Counted from the first letter of the stretch, positions 49,780 to 57,563 are shown. The stretch is 64,000 bases of DNA from UBA3064 sp023258775 (GCA_044355655.1 JBIKXS010000001.1:186001-250000); one strand, 5' to 3'. Numbers and translations: made by a program. The notes: generated by a model from the letters alone, not told the origin.

Positions 49780-51039
49780 ATGTCTCTTGACTTCCAAAAC
49801 GCCCAACTTCCGCGCCTGATTCCTCTCGAAGGCAGCTTTGCCGAAAACGAGGTTGAGGCCGACCTGAAGAAGCTATTCCTCGATCTGTTCGGCGCCAACC
49901 TTGCGGGAGACTCGTTCGACGCGAACGTTCTTGGTGCTGCGCATCTTGGCTCCCTTGATCTGGTGCGCAAGGCGGTCAATACCGACGGCCTGGTGCTGCT
50001 GCAAGGCGACCGTGAAGAGGCGGCAACGCGCTACCTGTACCGGGCCTGGAAGTCTGGCGACGTTCAGGGGCGCGGCCTGCATTTCCTGCGCACCTACCTG
50101 CAAATGCTGTTTCCCAACGAATGCGATGTGGAGCAGCTTTGGCACGACAAGGAAAGCCCGTACCCGACGGCGCTCTACACCACAAAACCAAGCTTCGCGT
50201 GGTGGCTGCATCAAGTCGGCGAGGATGGCGTGAAGCTGGACGGCTCCTGGGGGCTTGGACGGCGCATTGTCGGCGCCGATGAAAGCCGGGCCAACCGAAA
50301 GGTGAATACCGCCGGTATGTTCCTGACCAGTCGAATCCTCATTTCGCTGGATTTCAGCGTCAATACTCGCTCGATTGCCAGCCTGATCCACATCATCCGC
50401 TCGGTCATCCCGGCGCGCCTGCTGCCCGTGTTCCGGTTCTGGCTGCGCATTGCCTTTGGCGTATCCGTTTCGATGGGCTACGCGCTGGCGATGGACAAGA
50501 CCATACCGATTCGCTACCCGTGGTGCGGTCGGGTTATCACCGAGGCGAACGATGGCCGATGGAAGTTGGGTATCGACGGCGAGCCGGCGCGCCTCCCAAG
50601 TCAATTCGGCACGTTCAAGCTCGGGAAGCTGGAGGGCGGAAAGGTCGATTGGCGCCTGAAGAGTTGCCGGGCGAGTGGCCTTGCTGACGTTGAAATAACC
50701 GGCGATACGCTGGTGTGGCGAGTCGAAACGATACCCGCCGATCCTGAGCCAGAGTATTTCATTCCCGACCCGCCAACGAAGCTTTTTGAGCGCGTTCGCC
50801 GCCTTGATGGCACATGGACGGTCGGCGGCGCCTATCAGATCGGGCATTTCAGCCTAGACGGGCGCCGGCTCCGTAGCCGGAAAATGACCGTTTATCCGCG
50901 TTTTGGCGAGTTCAGAATCCACGATCACAAGCCTGCCGTCATGTTGCCACCGAAGCCTGCCCGGCTGACTCTTTCCGGTCAATGGAAGCTCGGCGGCCCC
51001 AGAAACCCGGCTTTCGAGTTCGAAATCATCAAGGAGTAG
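49780..51039 (+). CDS. Tail protein, gpI-like, with WKLGG-type repeats
   Basis: A 419-residue protein. The first 230 residues (PRLIPLEGSFAENEVEADLKKLF ... RSIASLIHIIRSVIPARLLPVFRFWLRIAFGV) match gpI-like tail proteins. The C-terminal half carries repeated short motifs (LDGSWGLGR, DGRWKLGID, LDGTWTVGG, LSGQWKLGG) that look like beta-hairpin repeats for fibre attachment. It follows the wedge gene by 9 bp. Confidence 0.65.
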   Translation: MSLDFQNAQLPRLIPLEGSFAENEVEADLKKLFLDLFGANLAGDSFDANVLGAAHLGSLDLVRKAVNTDGLVLLQGDREEAATRYLYRAWKSGDVQGRGLHFLRTYLQMLFPNECDVEQLWHDKESPYPTALYTTKPSFAWWLHQVGEDGVKLDGSWGLGRRIVGADESRANRKVNTAGMFLTSRILISLDFSVNTRSIASLIHIIRSVIPARLLPVFRFWLRIAFGVSVSMGYALAMDKTIPIRYPWCGRVITEANDGRWKLGIDGEPARLPSQFGTFKLGKLEGGKVDWRLKSCRASGLADVEITGDTLVWRVETIPADPEPEYFIPDPPTKLFERVRRLDGTWTVGGAYQIGHFSLDGRRLRSRKMTVYPRFGEFRIHDHKPAVMLPPKPARLTLSGQWKLGGPRNPAFEFEIIKE

Positions 51040-51042
51040 AGT

Positions 51043-51423
51043 GTGTCTGAGGCCGTTACAGTCAATGGATTCCGCCAACGCCTGGCCGCACACATGGCCG
51101 GCGTTGCAACACTTGCGCCGATTGCCTATGTGGCATTTGGCGACGGGGGGCACAACGCCGATATGACGCCAAAGGCGGCTGGCAGCAGCGCAACTGCGCT
51201 GTATCACGAAGTGCTGCGCAAGCCGCTCACCTCAATTTCCCAAGAAGATTTGCTTTCTGTCACGGGCAAGGGCGTCGTCGATTCAAGCGAAATCGTTGGC
51301 GGCGTCATTTCCGAGGCTGGTCTCATCGACGCTGATGGGCATCTGGTCGGCTGGAAGACATTCGCGCCGAAATTCACGGAAGAAGGGGAGACCTACGGCG
51401 TGACCCTGAAGCTACGTTTTTGA
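51043..51423 (+). CDS. Tail-collar fibre-type protein
   Basis: A 126-residue protein starting at GTG 51043. LAAHMAGVATLAPIAYVAFGDGGHNADMTPKAAGSSATALYHEVLRKPL and the end (TFAPKFTEEGETYGVTLKLRF) resemble the N-terminal part of phage tail-collar fibre proteins. It probably attaches the diversified fibre encoded next to the baseplate. Confidence 0.6.
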   Translation: MSEAVTVNGFRQRLAAHMAGVATLAPIAYVAFGDGGHNADMTPKAAGSSATALYHEVLRKPLTSISQEDLLSVTGKGVVDSSEIVGGVISEAGLIDADGHLVGWKTFAPKFTEEGETYGVTLKLRF

Positions 51424-51438
51424 TCCAAGGAGCCCTCA

Positions 51439-54000
51439 ATGTTGCCTAACCCCAGTATTACCCCCATCCCGAACAATGAACCGGATGCCGTTCCGTCCCT
51501 GTGGAACGTGCGCTACCAGGAAATCGACGAGAATTTCGACAACCTGGACAACCGCACCGAGGCCATCGAGTCGGAAATCCAAGCGGCCCGCGCCGGCAAG
51601 CCGAACCTATCCGAGACGATCAACGCCATCGTCACCCAGATCGGCGGCATTTCGGGCACCCTGAACGGACTGGCATCGCCAACGTCAGTGCAGAACGCCG
51701 TTACCCTGGACTGGCTGTACCGTAACCGCCGCATCGCCTTCGAGCTTTTCGCGGCCGGCTACAACTTGCAAAATCACCTGGGCGTTTCCGTCACCTCCGG
51801 CATCATGGGTGACGACTCCCTGGACATCGCCGATACCAGCGGCGTGAAGGTCGGCGAAGACTATCTTCTGTCCGACGCGACCGATACCGCCCTGGTGCGG
51901 ATCACCGCGATTCACTCCGGTACGCGCCTGCGCCTGGCGGCCAACCTGTCCCGTAACTGGGGCGCTGGCGCCAAGCTGACCGGCTCCACGCTCGTTGCAC
52001 GGCCTGAAGGCGGCGTCGATGGAGCCATCGGCGGTCAGTGGGTGTCGCGTGCGCTCAACCTGGGCGACAACAACACGTCGCGCGCCGTCGTCATTCGCCG
52101 CAGCTTGAATGCCGGCGAGGCCCGACTGTATTTCCGCGACGCCTACACCACGGCATGGACTGAGCGCGCCTGGTCGGTGCGTCGTTCCGGCGGCGGTACC
52201 AGCGGCGTGCCGGAAGGCTTCGCCGACTACGAATACGTCGTGCCAATGCGCGGCGATGGCTACCTGCGCATGGTGGTCGATGGCGAGCCGATGGTTATCA
52301 AGCACATCGTCGCTCTCGGCGGCGGCACTGAGCAGGGCGGCTACGTCAATCCGCTCATGCGCCCGAACGCGCCCACGATCAGCAGCCCAGCCACCGGCGC
52401 CACTAACGTCATCGAGACGCCGACACTGACCGCATCCAACTACGTCAGCCCGGCCGGCAACGCCTTCGCCACGGCGCAGTTCCAGATCAGCACCATCAGC
52501 ACCTTTGCCAGCGTCCTGCACGACTCCGGCGAAAAGTCGGCCATGACCTACTCGGTTCCGGCTGGCGTGCTTGCCGTCAATACCACCTTCTACGTCCGCG
52601 CCAGCGTCAAGGACGTTGCCGGCCTCGTGTCCGATTGGGCGACGATCACCAGCTTCACGACCAAGGCGAGCTACGCCTACGTCAATACCCCGACCGTCAC
52701 CACGCCGACCAACGGCCAGACCGAAGTCCCGGAACAGCCGACGCTGCAATCGTCCGCCTTCGCCACGACCGGCGGCGCGGATACCCACGCCTCCAGCCAG
52801 TGGCAGATTCGCCTTGCCGGCGGCACCTGGGCGGCCCCGCTTCATGACTCCGGCGCCAGCACCACGGCAAAGACCAGCTACACGGTTCCTGCCGGCGTCC
52901 TGGTTGCCGGGCAGACCCAGTATGTGATGCGCGTTCGCCACACCGGCACCAGCCTTGGCGCCTCCGAGTGGTCTTCCGACATCGCTTTCACGACCAAGCA
53001 GCAATTCGCCCAGATCATCGGCATTGTCTGCACGGCCACCGGCGGCGGCGCGGGCACATGGCAGCGCATCGACGAGAATTTCAACGCCATCACGACCACG
53101 GCCGCGACCTTCAACAACCATCCGACCTATGCCGGCGTGGTTGCGCAGACAATCGACGGCCAGGCCATGATGAAGGTGCCGAAGTATTACCTGAAGACCG
53201 GCACCGTCCCGTCTGGCACCTATGCCGGCAAGCGTTACTGGATGGTTTCCGACCAGCCCGTCTCCGGTTTCTCGGTGCATCCGGCCTTCATGAATGCCGG
53301 GGCGCAGATCGACCAGTTCTGGGTGGGCAAGTACCAAGGCACCACGGACGGCACCAAGCTCGGCTCCGTCGCCGGCCTCACGCCGCTGGTTTCCATCGAC
53401 TTCCCGACCATGCAGACCCGCGCCACCAACCGCAACACCGGCGGCGTCACTGGCTTTGGCTTGTGGAATATCTACCAGCTTTCTGCGATCCAGACCCTGG
53501 CGCTGATCGAAATCGGCGGTTCCGATAGCCAGACGCTGGTAGGACAAGGCCATGTCTCCGGTTCGTCCGCGCTGGCCGTCGATAACGCCACCGTGGCGCA
53601 AGCCACCTGGCGCGGCATTGTCGGTCTGTGGGGCAACGTCTGGCAGATGGTGGATGGCCTGCAAACCGACGCCAGTTCCAAGTACAAGATTTGGGACAAG
53701 AACGGCAACAAGGCTTACCAGACCACCAGCCTGACGGCGCCGGGCAGCAACTACCCCGTCACGATGGCGACCGCCAGCGGCACGGATTACGACCTGGCAA
53801 CCGTCTTCGCCGCCGAAACCACGAACGCGACCGCCGGCAACGGCACCTATGGCGACTACTTCTACCAGAACCCCAGTTGCGTGGCGTACCACGGCGGCAA
53901 TTGGAGCGGCGGCGCGAACGCCGGCGTGTTCTATCTCACCGTCAGCGGCGCCGCGTCGAACTCGGCTACGAACATCGGCGGCCGCCTCGCAAAGGTGTAA
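51439..54000 (+). CDS. DGR-diversified tail fibre with C-type lectin-like tip
   Basis: An 853-residue fibre protein. Residues 1-80 (NEPDAVPSLWNVRYQEIDENFDNLDNRTEAIESE) form the attachment and coiled part. About 100-300 is beta-rich. Two fibronectin-type-III-like repeats follow (about 310-410 and 415-525; TPTVTTPTNGQTEVP). From about 530 to 853 comes a sulfatase-modifying/C-type-lectin-like domain (GFGLWNIYQLSAIQTLALIEIGG, TWRGIVGLWGNVWQMVDG). The last 35 residues are the variable repeat, with GGNWSGGANAGVFYL. Residues 824, 830, 834, 836, 837 and 843 differ from the template. It is the target of the retroelement and the likely receptor-binding protein. Confidence 0.9.
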   Translation: MLPNPSITPIPNNEPDAVPSLWNVRYQEIDENFDNLDNRTEAIESEIQAARAGKPNLSETINAIVTQIGGISGTLNGLASPTSVQNAVTLDWLYRNRRIAFELFAAGYNLQNHLGVSVTSGIMGDDSLDIADTSGVKVGEDYLLSDATDTALVRITAIHSGTRLRLAANLSRNWGAGAKLTGSTLVARPEGGVDGAIGGQWVSRALNLGDNNTSRAVVIRRSLNAGEARLYFRDAYTTAWTERAWSVRRSGGGTSGVPEGFADYEYVVPMRGDGYLRMVVDGEPMVIKHIVALGGGTEQGGYVNPLMRPNAPTISSPATGATNVIETPTLTASNYVSPAGNAFATAQFQISTISTFASVLHDSGEKSAMTYSVPAGVLAVNTTFYVRASVKDVAGLVSDWATITSFTTKASYAYVNTPTVTTPTNGQTEVPEQPTLQSSAFATTGGADTHASSQWQIRLAGGTWAAPLHDSGASTTAKTSYTVPAGVLVAGQTQYVMRVRHTGTSLGASEWSSDIAFTTKQQFAQIIGIVCTATGGGAGTWQRIDENFNAITTTAATFNNHPTYAGVVAQTIDGQAMMKVPKYYLKTGTVPSGTYAGKRYWMVSDQPVSGFSVHPAFMNAGAQIDQFWVGKYQGTTDGTKLGSVAGLTPLVSIDFPTMQTRATNRNTGGVTGFGLWNIYQLSAIQTLALIEIGGSDSQTLVGQGHVSGSSALAVDNATVAQATWRGIVGLWGNVWQMVDGLQTDASSKYKIWDKNGNKAYQTTSLTAPGSNYPVTMATASGTDYDLATVFAAETTNATAGNGTYGDYFYQNPSCVAYHGGNWSGGANAGVFYLTVSGAASNSATNIGGRLAKV
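53891..53993 (+). repeat. DGR variable repeat (VR)
   Basis: 103 bp at the 3' end of the fibre gene, aligned to the template at a constant offset of 1474 bp. Ten differences are seen: nine at template adenines (seven A to G, two A to C) and one C to T at 53967. The last 26 bp (53968-53993) are identical and would hold the homing-initiation region. Confidence 0.95.
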
Positions 54001-54033
54001 TGGGTCATGTGACCTGTGTCATGTAATCGGGCT

Positions 54034-54050
54034 GGCCCGCCAAGCGGGCC
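54034..54050 (+). promoter_or_regulatory. Hairpin just downstream of VR
   Basis: GGCCCGC (54034-54040) pairs with GCGGGCC (54044-54050) across a 3-nt loop, 34 bp after the VR stop codon. A smaller GGTCA/TGACC pair lies at 54003-54014. Known DGR targets carry a short hairpin or cruciform downstream of the VR that raises homing. Without a T run it is not an obvious terminator. Confidence 0.55.
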
Positions 54051-54077
54051 GCCCATCCCTCTCACAAGGAGCACTGA

Positions 54078-54659
54078 ATGAAAATCGAAAATGGTTCCCT
54101 GGTTGTGACCGTGGAAGGCGTCGAAAAGACCGTTCCGCTGGCGACCATCGCCGCCGATGCCAAGGTGAAAGCCTGGATCGTTCCCGCCGACTACCGCGCC
54201 GACCGCCTGTTTGTCGCCGTCACCATCAAGGGCGAAGCCGAAGAAATCCCGGCCTGCGATCTGGCGGCGTGCGAATTCCTGGGCGAGCTTGAGCTTGATG
54301 CCGGCGACGACGCCAAGCTGGAAGCCGTGAAGGCGGCCAAGCGCCTCGAAATCAACGAGGCATGCAATACCGCCGTGGCTGCCCTGGCCGCCTCCTACCC
54401 GGAGCGCGAAATCCAGTCCTGGCCGCAGCAAGTCAAGGAAGCCGAAGCCCTGGCCGCCGACCCGCAAGCTGCTGCGCCGCTGCTGACCGCCATCGCCGAA
54501 GCCCGCTCGCTGCCCGTGGTTGAACTGGCATCGCGCGTGCTGGGCAAGATGAACGCCTACGCCGCCGCGTCCGGCGCGCTGATCGGCCGCCGGCAGGCTG
54601 CCGAAGACCTGATCGACGTAGCCGCAACGCCGGAAGACGTTGCCGGTATCGCCTGGTAA
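54078..54659 (+). CDS. Tail fibre assembly-like protein (DUF4376-like C-terminus)
   Basis: A 193-residue protein. The C-terminal half (KRLEINEACNTAVAALAASYPEREIQSWPQQVKEAEAL ... LPVVELASRVLGKMNAYAAASGALIGRRQ) is the pattern of DUF4376/tail fibre assembly proteins. The N-terminus is a small beta domain (MKIENGSLVVTVEGVEKTVP). AAGGAGC precedes the ATG. It lies directly after the diversified fibre, so it probably helps it fold or trimerise. Confidence 0.65.
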   Translation: MKIENGSLVVTVEGVEKTVPLATIAADAKVKAWIVPADYRADRLFVAVTIKGEAEEIPACDLAACEFLGELELDAGDDAKLEAVKAAKRLEINEACNTAVAALAASYPEREIQSWPQQVKEAEALAADPQAAAPLLTAIAEARSLPVVELASRVLGKMNAYAAASGALIGRRQAAEDLIDVAATPEDVAGIAW

Positions 54660-54669
54660 GGACTCGGTC

Positions 54670-54990
54670 ATGAAACGCTACTGCGCCCGGATCGGGCTGC
54701 TGATTGGCTCCATGCTCATGGCGCTGGCCGGCAACCTGATCGCCCTTGGCGCGGCCGTCATGGGCAGCAACCGGGCGTGGCCCGTCGCAGTAGCCAACGA
54801 CCAGGCGCTGAATGCGGCACTGGTCGGGCGCACCGGCAGCGAAGACGAGACCGTCAGCAGCCGGGCCGGCAAGGCGGCGCGCAAGGGGAAGGTCTGGGGC
54901 TGTCTGCTCTGCCGCCTGCTGGACAAGATCGACCCTGGCCATTGCGAGGCGAACATCGAGCACGACGAAGGGGAGCGGACGCTTGAGTGA
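54670..54990 (+). CDS. Conserved phage membrane protein between fibre assembly and avd
   Basis: A 106-residue protein. A hydrophobic N-terminus (IGLLIGSMLMALAGNLIALGAAVMG) is followed by ALNAALVGRTGSEDETVSSRAGKAARKGKVWGCLLCRLLDKIDPGHCE. The SSRAGKAARKGK ... CLLCRLLDKID block recurs in phage proteins I have seen near fibre or lysis genes, without a known role. Its stop overlaps the TTG start of the avd-like gene by 8 bp. Confidence 0.55.
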   Translation: MKRYCARIGLLIGSMLMALAGNLIALGAAVMGSNRAWPVAVANDQALNAALVGRTGSEDETVSSRAGKAARKGKVWGCLLCRLLDKIDPGHCEANIEHDEGERTLE

Positions 54991-55330
54991 GGCTCACCTT
55001 GCCTTGATGACCAAGCTGGAGGAACTGGACGCCTACACGCACACCGTTTTGCACCAGTTCCCGAAGCTCGAACGCCATTTGCTGTGCGCCGAAATGCGCA
55101 CGGCCATGAACAAGATCATGCGGCTGACCGTGGTTGCCTGGAAGCGTCGCCAGAAGTCCGGCGCGCTGTTTGACCTCGATGTTGAGATTGAGGTTTTCCG
55201 GGGATTCGTCCGCAAGGCTCACCGCATGGGCTACATCAACACCAACCGACTGGAAGTCTGGATGCGACACACGAACGAGATAGGCAAGATGGTCGGCGCG
55301 TGGATCAAGCACGAAGGGAGCGCCATGTAA
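54983..55330 (+). CDS. avd: Avd-like DGR accessory protein
   Basis: About 115 residues. The helical body (LMTKLEELDAYTHTVLHQFPKLERHLLC, then MRTAMNKIMRLTVVAWKRRQ, FDLDVEIEVFRGFVRKAHRMGYI, HTNEIGKMVGAWIK) matches the four-helix Avd/23S-intervening-protein family, with many basic residues for RNA and reverse transcriptase binding. Avd forms a pentamer that binds the reverse transcriptase and template RNA and is needed for mutagenic homing. TTG 54983 has AAGGGGAG upstream; ATG 55007 is the alternative. It lies 34 bp before the template repeat. Confidence 0.82.
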   Translation: MSEAHLALMTKLEELDAYTHTVLHQFPKLERHLLCAEMRTAMNKIMRLTVVAWKRRQKSGALFDLDVEIEVFRGFVRKAHRMGYINTNRLEVWMRHTNEIGKMVGAWIKHEGSAM

Positions 55331-55350
55331 CCCTCACCGATTTTTGAGGG
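55331..55350 (+). promoter_or_regulatory. Small hairpin between avd and TR
   Basis: CCCTCA (55331-55336) pairs with TGAGGG (55345-55350). It begins at the base after the avd stop and lies 14 bp before the template repeat, so it may mark the 5' border of the template RNA. Confidence 0.55.
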
Positions 55351-55364
55351 GCAATGGCTTAGTA

Positions 55365-55467
55365 ACGGCGGCAATTGGAGCAACGGCGCGAACGCCGGCA
55401 TGTTCTATCTCAACGTCAACAACGCCGCGTCGAACTCGAACACGAACATCGGCGGCCGCCTCGCAAA
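55365..55467 (+). ncRNA. DGR template repeat (TR) and template RNA region
   Basis: 103 bp between avd and the reverse transcriptase, matching VR. It holds 27 adenines, nine of which differ in VR; only one of the other 76 bases differs. Adenines are concentrated in AAC codons (and one ATG) at the surface positions of the lectin fold, as in other DGRs. The 159-nt spacer to the reverse transcriptase start (55468-55626) has no gene and probably forms the structured 3' part of the RNA used for priming. Confidence 0.93.
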
Positions 55468-55626
55468 CGACTGACGCCAGAAGGCGAGCGGCTCAAGTGG
55501 CCGCCGTCCAGCGCATTTCCTTTGGGGCCATTGTCCTGACCATGCTGTCGAAGATGAACAGGGCGCTGCGGCCAGTAGCCGGGAAACCGGCGAACGTGGC
55601 GGCGCCCGACCACCCACAAGAACAAC

Positions 55627-56679
55627 ATGCCGAAAACAACCAACGGCCTCTGGGCCAAACTGATCGAATTCGAGAACCTGTACCAAGCCTTTCAGGAGGC
55701 GCGCCACGGCAAGCGGTATCGCCTTGAGGTGATGCGCTTTGCCAGCAACCTCGAAGAGAACCTGATCAACCTGCAAAACCACCTGATCTGGAAGACCTGG
55801 ACGCCGGGCAAGCAGCGCGAATTCACCGTCTTCGAGCCGAAGATGCGCATGATCCAGGCGCCGCCATTTTCTGACCGCGTGATTCACCATGCCCTGGTGC
55901 GCCTCGTCGATCCACTCTTCGAGCGCAAATTCATCCCGGATTCGTTTGCCTGTCGCGTCGATAAAGGCACCCAGCGCGCCGTCTTCCGGGCGCAACACTT
56001 CCTGCGCGTGGCGAAACGGAACTGGGGCGACAAGGTTTATGTCCTGAAGGCCGACATCAGCAAATACTTCGCCAGCATCCGGCACGACGTGCTCATGAGC
56101 GAGGTGGAGCGCACCATTTCAGACAAGGACGTGCTCTGGCTGTGGCGCAAGGTCATCAGCGGCTACGGTCACGAGGCCGGCGTCGGCCTGCCGGTCGGCG
56201 CCCTGACCAGCCAGCTTGCCGCGAACATCATGCTGAACCGCCTGGATCACATCGCCAAGGACGACATGGGCATCCGCTTCTACGTCCGGTACATGGATGA
56301 TTTCGTCGCCATCGTTCCAGACAAGGCGGCCGCCCAGAAGGTCATGCGCGAGCTTGGCGAGGCGGTCAATGGCCTGGCGCTATCGCTGAACCCGAAGACC
56401 GCGATTCACCCCTGGCAGCGCGGCATCGACTTCTGCGGCTATCGCATCTGGCCGACGCACATCCTGCCACGCAAGCGGAACATCAAGCGGGCGCGCCTGG
56501 CCTTCAAGCAAATGGCGGCCCAGTACCACGACGGCGAAATCGACCTGGAATTTGTGAGGCAGCGGGTGATGTCGTTCCTCGCCTACTCGAAGCATTGCAG
56601 CGCCCATCAGACCGTTGAGGGCGTACTTGGCGACCTTGTATTGATTCCTGGCTTGCGCGGAGCATGCCCTGTAAAATGA
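55627..56679 (+). CDS. DGR reverse transcriptase
   Basis: A 350-residue reverse transcriptase. VYVLKADISKYFASI is the first catalytic Asp motif. VGALTSQ at 190-196 is the DGR-type xGxxxSQ motif (group II introns have SP). YMDD is at 222-225, followed by LSLNPKTAIHPWQRGIDFCGYRI. There is no maturase or endonuclease domain. It copies the template RNA with adenine-directed errors and the cDNA replaces VR. It starts 159 bp after TR, the usual DGR order avd-TR-RT. Confidence 0.95.
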   Translation: MPKTTNGLWAKLIEFENLYQAFQEARHGKRYRLEVMRFASNLEENLINLQNHLIWKTWTPGKQREFTVFEPKMRMIQAPPFSDRVIHHALVRLVDPLFERKFIPDSFACRVDKGTQRAVFRAQHFLRVAKRNWGDKVYVLKADISKYFASIRHDVLMSEVERTISDKDVLWLWRKVISGYGHEAGVGLPVGALTSQLAANIMLNRLDHIAKDDMGIRFYVRYMDDFVAIVPDKAAAQKVMRELGEAVNGLALSLNPKTAIHPWQRGIDFCGYRIWPTHILPRKRNIKRARLAFKQMAAQYHDGEIDLEFVRQRVMSFLAYSKHCSAHQTVEGVLGDLVLIPGLRGACPVK

Positions 56680-56681
56680 AC

Positions 56682-56724
56682 GCCAGTCGCCTGGTTGATG
56701 ATTGCCGCATTGGCAATGACTGGC
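56682..56724 (+). terminator. Nested hairpin after the reverse transcriptase gene
   Basis: GCCAGTC (56682-56688) pairs with GACTGGC (56718-56724), with TTGCC/GGCAA nested inside (56702-56706 with 56712-56716). It starts 2 bp after the stop. No T run follows, so it may be a processed mRNA end or part of the attachment region. Confidence 0.4.
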
Positions 56725-56915
56725 AAATTGCAGCATTTCTCCATGATGGTACAAACGATGGTATCGGCAAATCGCCACACTGAAAAACACAGCAAAAACA
56801 AGGCGCTTTCAGTCTTGTTTATTATTGAGTGGGAGTAAGCGTGGGTTTAGTGACCGTGCGTAGATAAGTGCTGTCAAACTCCGCAAATAATGCGGAGAAA
56901 ACCTGATCGCCCGTT
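56725..56915. other. Gene-free prophage-host junction region
   Basis: No gene is seen here. Base composition falls to a more AT-rich level at about 56,740. CTCCGCA/TGCGGAG (56879-56897) forms a hairpin. The right attachment site is expected in this interval, but it cannot be located without the left end of the prophage. No tRNA gene is visible as an integration target. Confidence 0.45.
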
Positions 56916-56933
56916 GTAGCACATAAGTGCTAC
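56916..56933. promoter_or_regulatory. Operator palindrome of the toxin-antitoxin promoter
   Basis: GTAGCAC ATAA GTGCTAC is a perfect 7-bp inverted repeat. It touches a TATAAG box at 56934-56939 and lies about 35 bp before the antitoxin start. Ribbon-helix-helix antitoxins typically repress their own operon from such a site. Confidence 0.65.
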
Positions 56934-56968
56934 TATAAGACTCCAGTCTTAGAATCGGAGTGTTTGTT

Positions 56969-57253
56969 ATGACCACCACGACCATTCGCCTACCCGAAGA
57001 TCTGAAAGCACGGGTGGCAATCGCAGCGAAACGCTCCGGAATGACAGCCCATGGCTTCATTCTGGAGGCTATCGCCGAAAAGACACAGCAGGCAGAGCTA
57101 AGGGCGAACTTTGATGCGGTCGCTGAGCAGCGCTACGCCGACATCGTGTCTTCTGGCAAAACCATTTCCTGGACCGAGATGCGCAAGTATCTCGAAGCCA
57201 GTGTTTCCGGAAAATCTGCCAGGCGTCCCGGAGCCCGAAAATTGGCACGCTGA
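56969..57253 (+). CDS. Ribbon-helix-helix antitoxin (ParD/RelB-like)
   Basis: A 94-residue protein. TTTIRLPEDLKARVAIAAKRSGMTAHGFILEAI is a ribbon-helix-helix DNA-binding domain. The C-terminal half should wrap the toxin. GGAG lies upstream of ATG 56969. The toxin gene follows 1 bp after the stop. Together with the palindrome upstream this is an autoregulated type II module on the host side of the junction, or a late-acquired cargo of the prophage. Confidence 0.82.
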   Translation: MTTTTIRLPEDLKARVAIAAKRSGMTAHGFILEAIAEKTQQAELRANFDAVAEQRYADIVSSGKTISWTEMRKYLEASVSGKSARRPGARKLAR

Positions 57254-57254
57254 A

Positions 57255-57563
57255 ATGGCCAGAATTGAGTTGGCCCCAGAGGTTGCGGAGGACTTCGACC
57301 GCATCCTCGATCACCTGGCAACCTATCAGATCGAGAATCCCGCTCAGCGCATTGGGGAAATCATCGCTGCTTTAGATGTTTTGGAGCAGAACCCCTTGAT
57401 CGGTCGTCCGGTGGCGAACGGGAAGCGGGAACTGGTCATTGGGCGTCGTTCGAGAGGCTATATCGCGCTCTATCGTTATGTGCCTGAAATGGACATCGTC
57501 TTTGTTCTGGCGATCCGCAATCAGTGCGAAGCGGGATACGTCGAGCGTGTAGAAGAGGGGTAG
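57255..57563 (+). CDS. ParE/RelE-family toxin
   Basis: A 102-residue protein: ARIELAPEVAEDFDRILDHLATYQI, IIAALDVLEQNPLIGRPV, RELVIGRRSRGYIALYRYVPEMDIVFVLAIRNQCEAGY. This is the ParE/RelE fold, with the conserved Arg and the hydrophobic VFVLAIR strand. ParE members poison gyrase and RelE members cut mRNA; which applies cannot be told. The upstream frame extension overlaps the antitoxin and is rejected. Confidence 0.82.
   Translation: MARIELAPEVAEDFDRILDHLATYQIENPAQRIGEIIAALDVLEQNPLIGRPVANGKRELVIGRRSRGYIALYRYVPEMDIVFVLAIRNQCEAGYVERVEEG

Noticed and set aside
51439..53890. Search for a second variable repeat in the fibre or other tail genes
   Set aside because: Only the 3' end of the fibre gene matches the template; fibronectin-like repeats do not.
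51685..53892. 735-codon minus frame opposite the fibre gene
   Set aside because: Gly/Ala/Arg-rich shadow of the fibre frame, no start signal.
54983..55330. Avd-like gene read as a 23S rRNA intervening-sequence protein
   Set aside because: Same fold family, but no rRNA is present and it stands directly before TR and the reverse transcriptase.
55344..55727. Plus frame running through TR
   Set aside because: It is in a different frame from the VR-matching codons and has no ribosome binding site; TR is best seen as non-coding.
55627..56679. Reverse transcriptase read as retron or group II intron
   Set aside because: SQ instead of SP in the fourth motif, no maturase domain, no msr/msd-like RNA, and a matching TR/VR pair.
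56680..56960. tRNA gene as integration target
   Set aside because: No cloverleaf or 3' tRNA end could be made out in this interval or elsewhere in the window.
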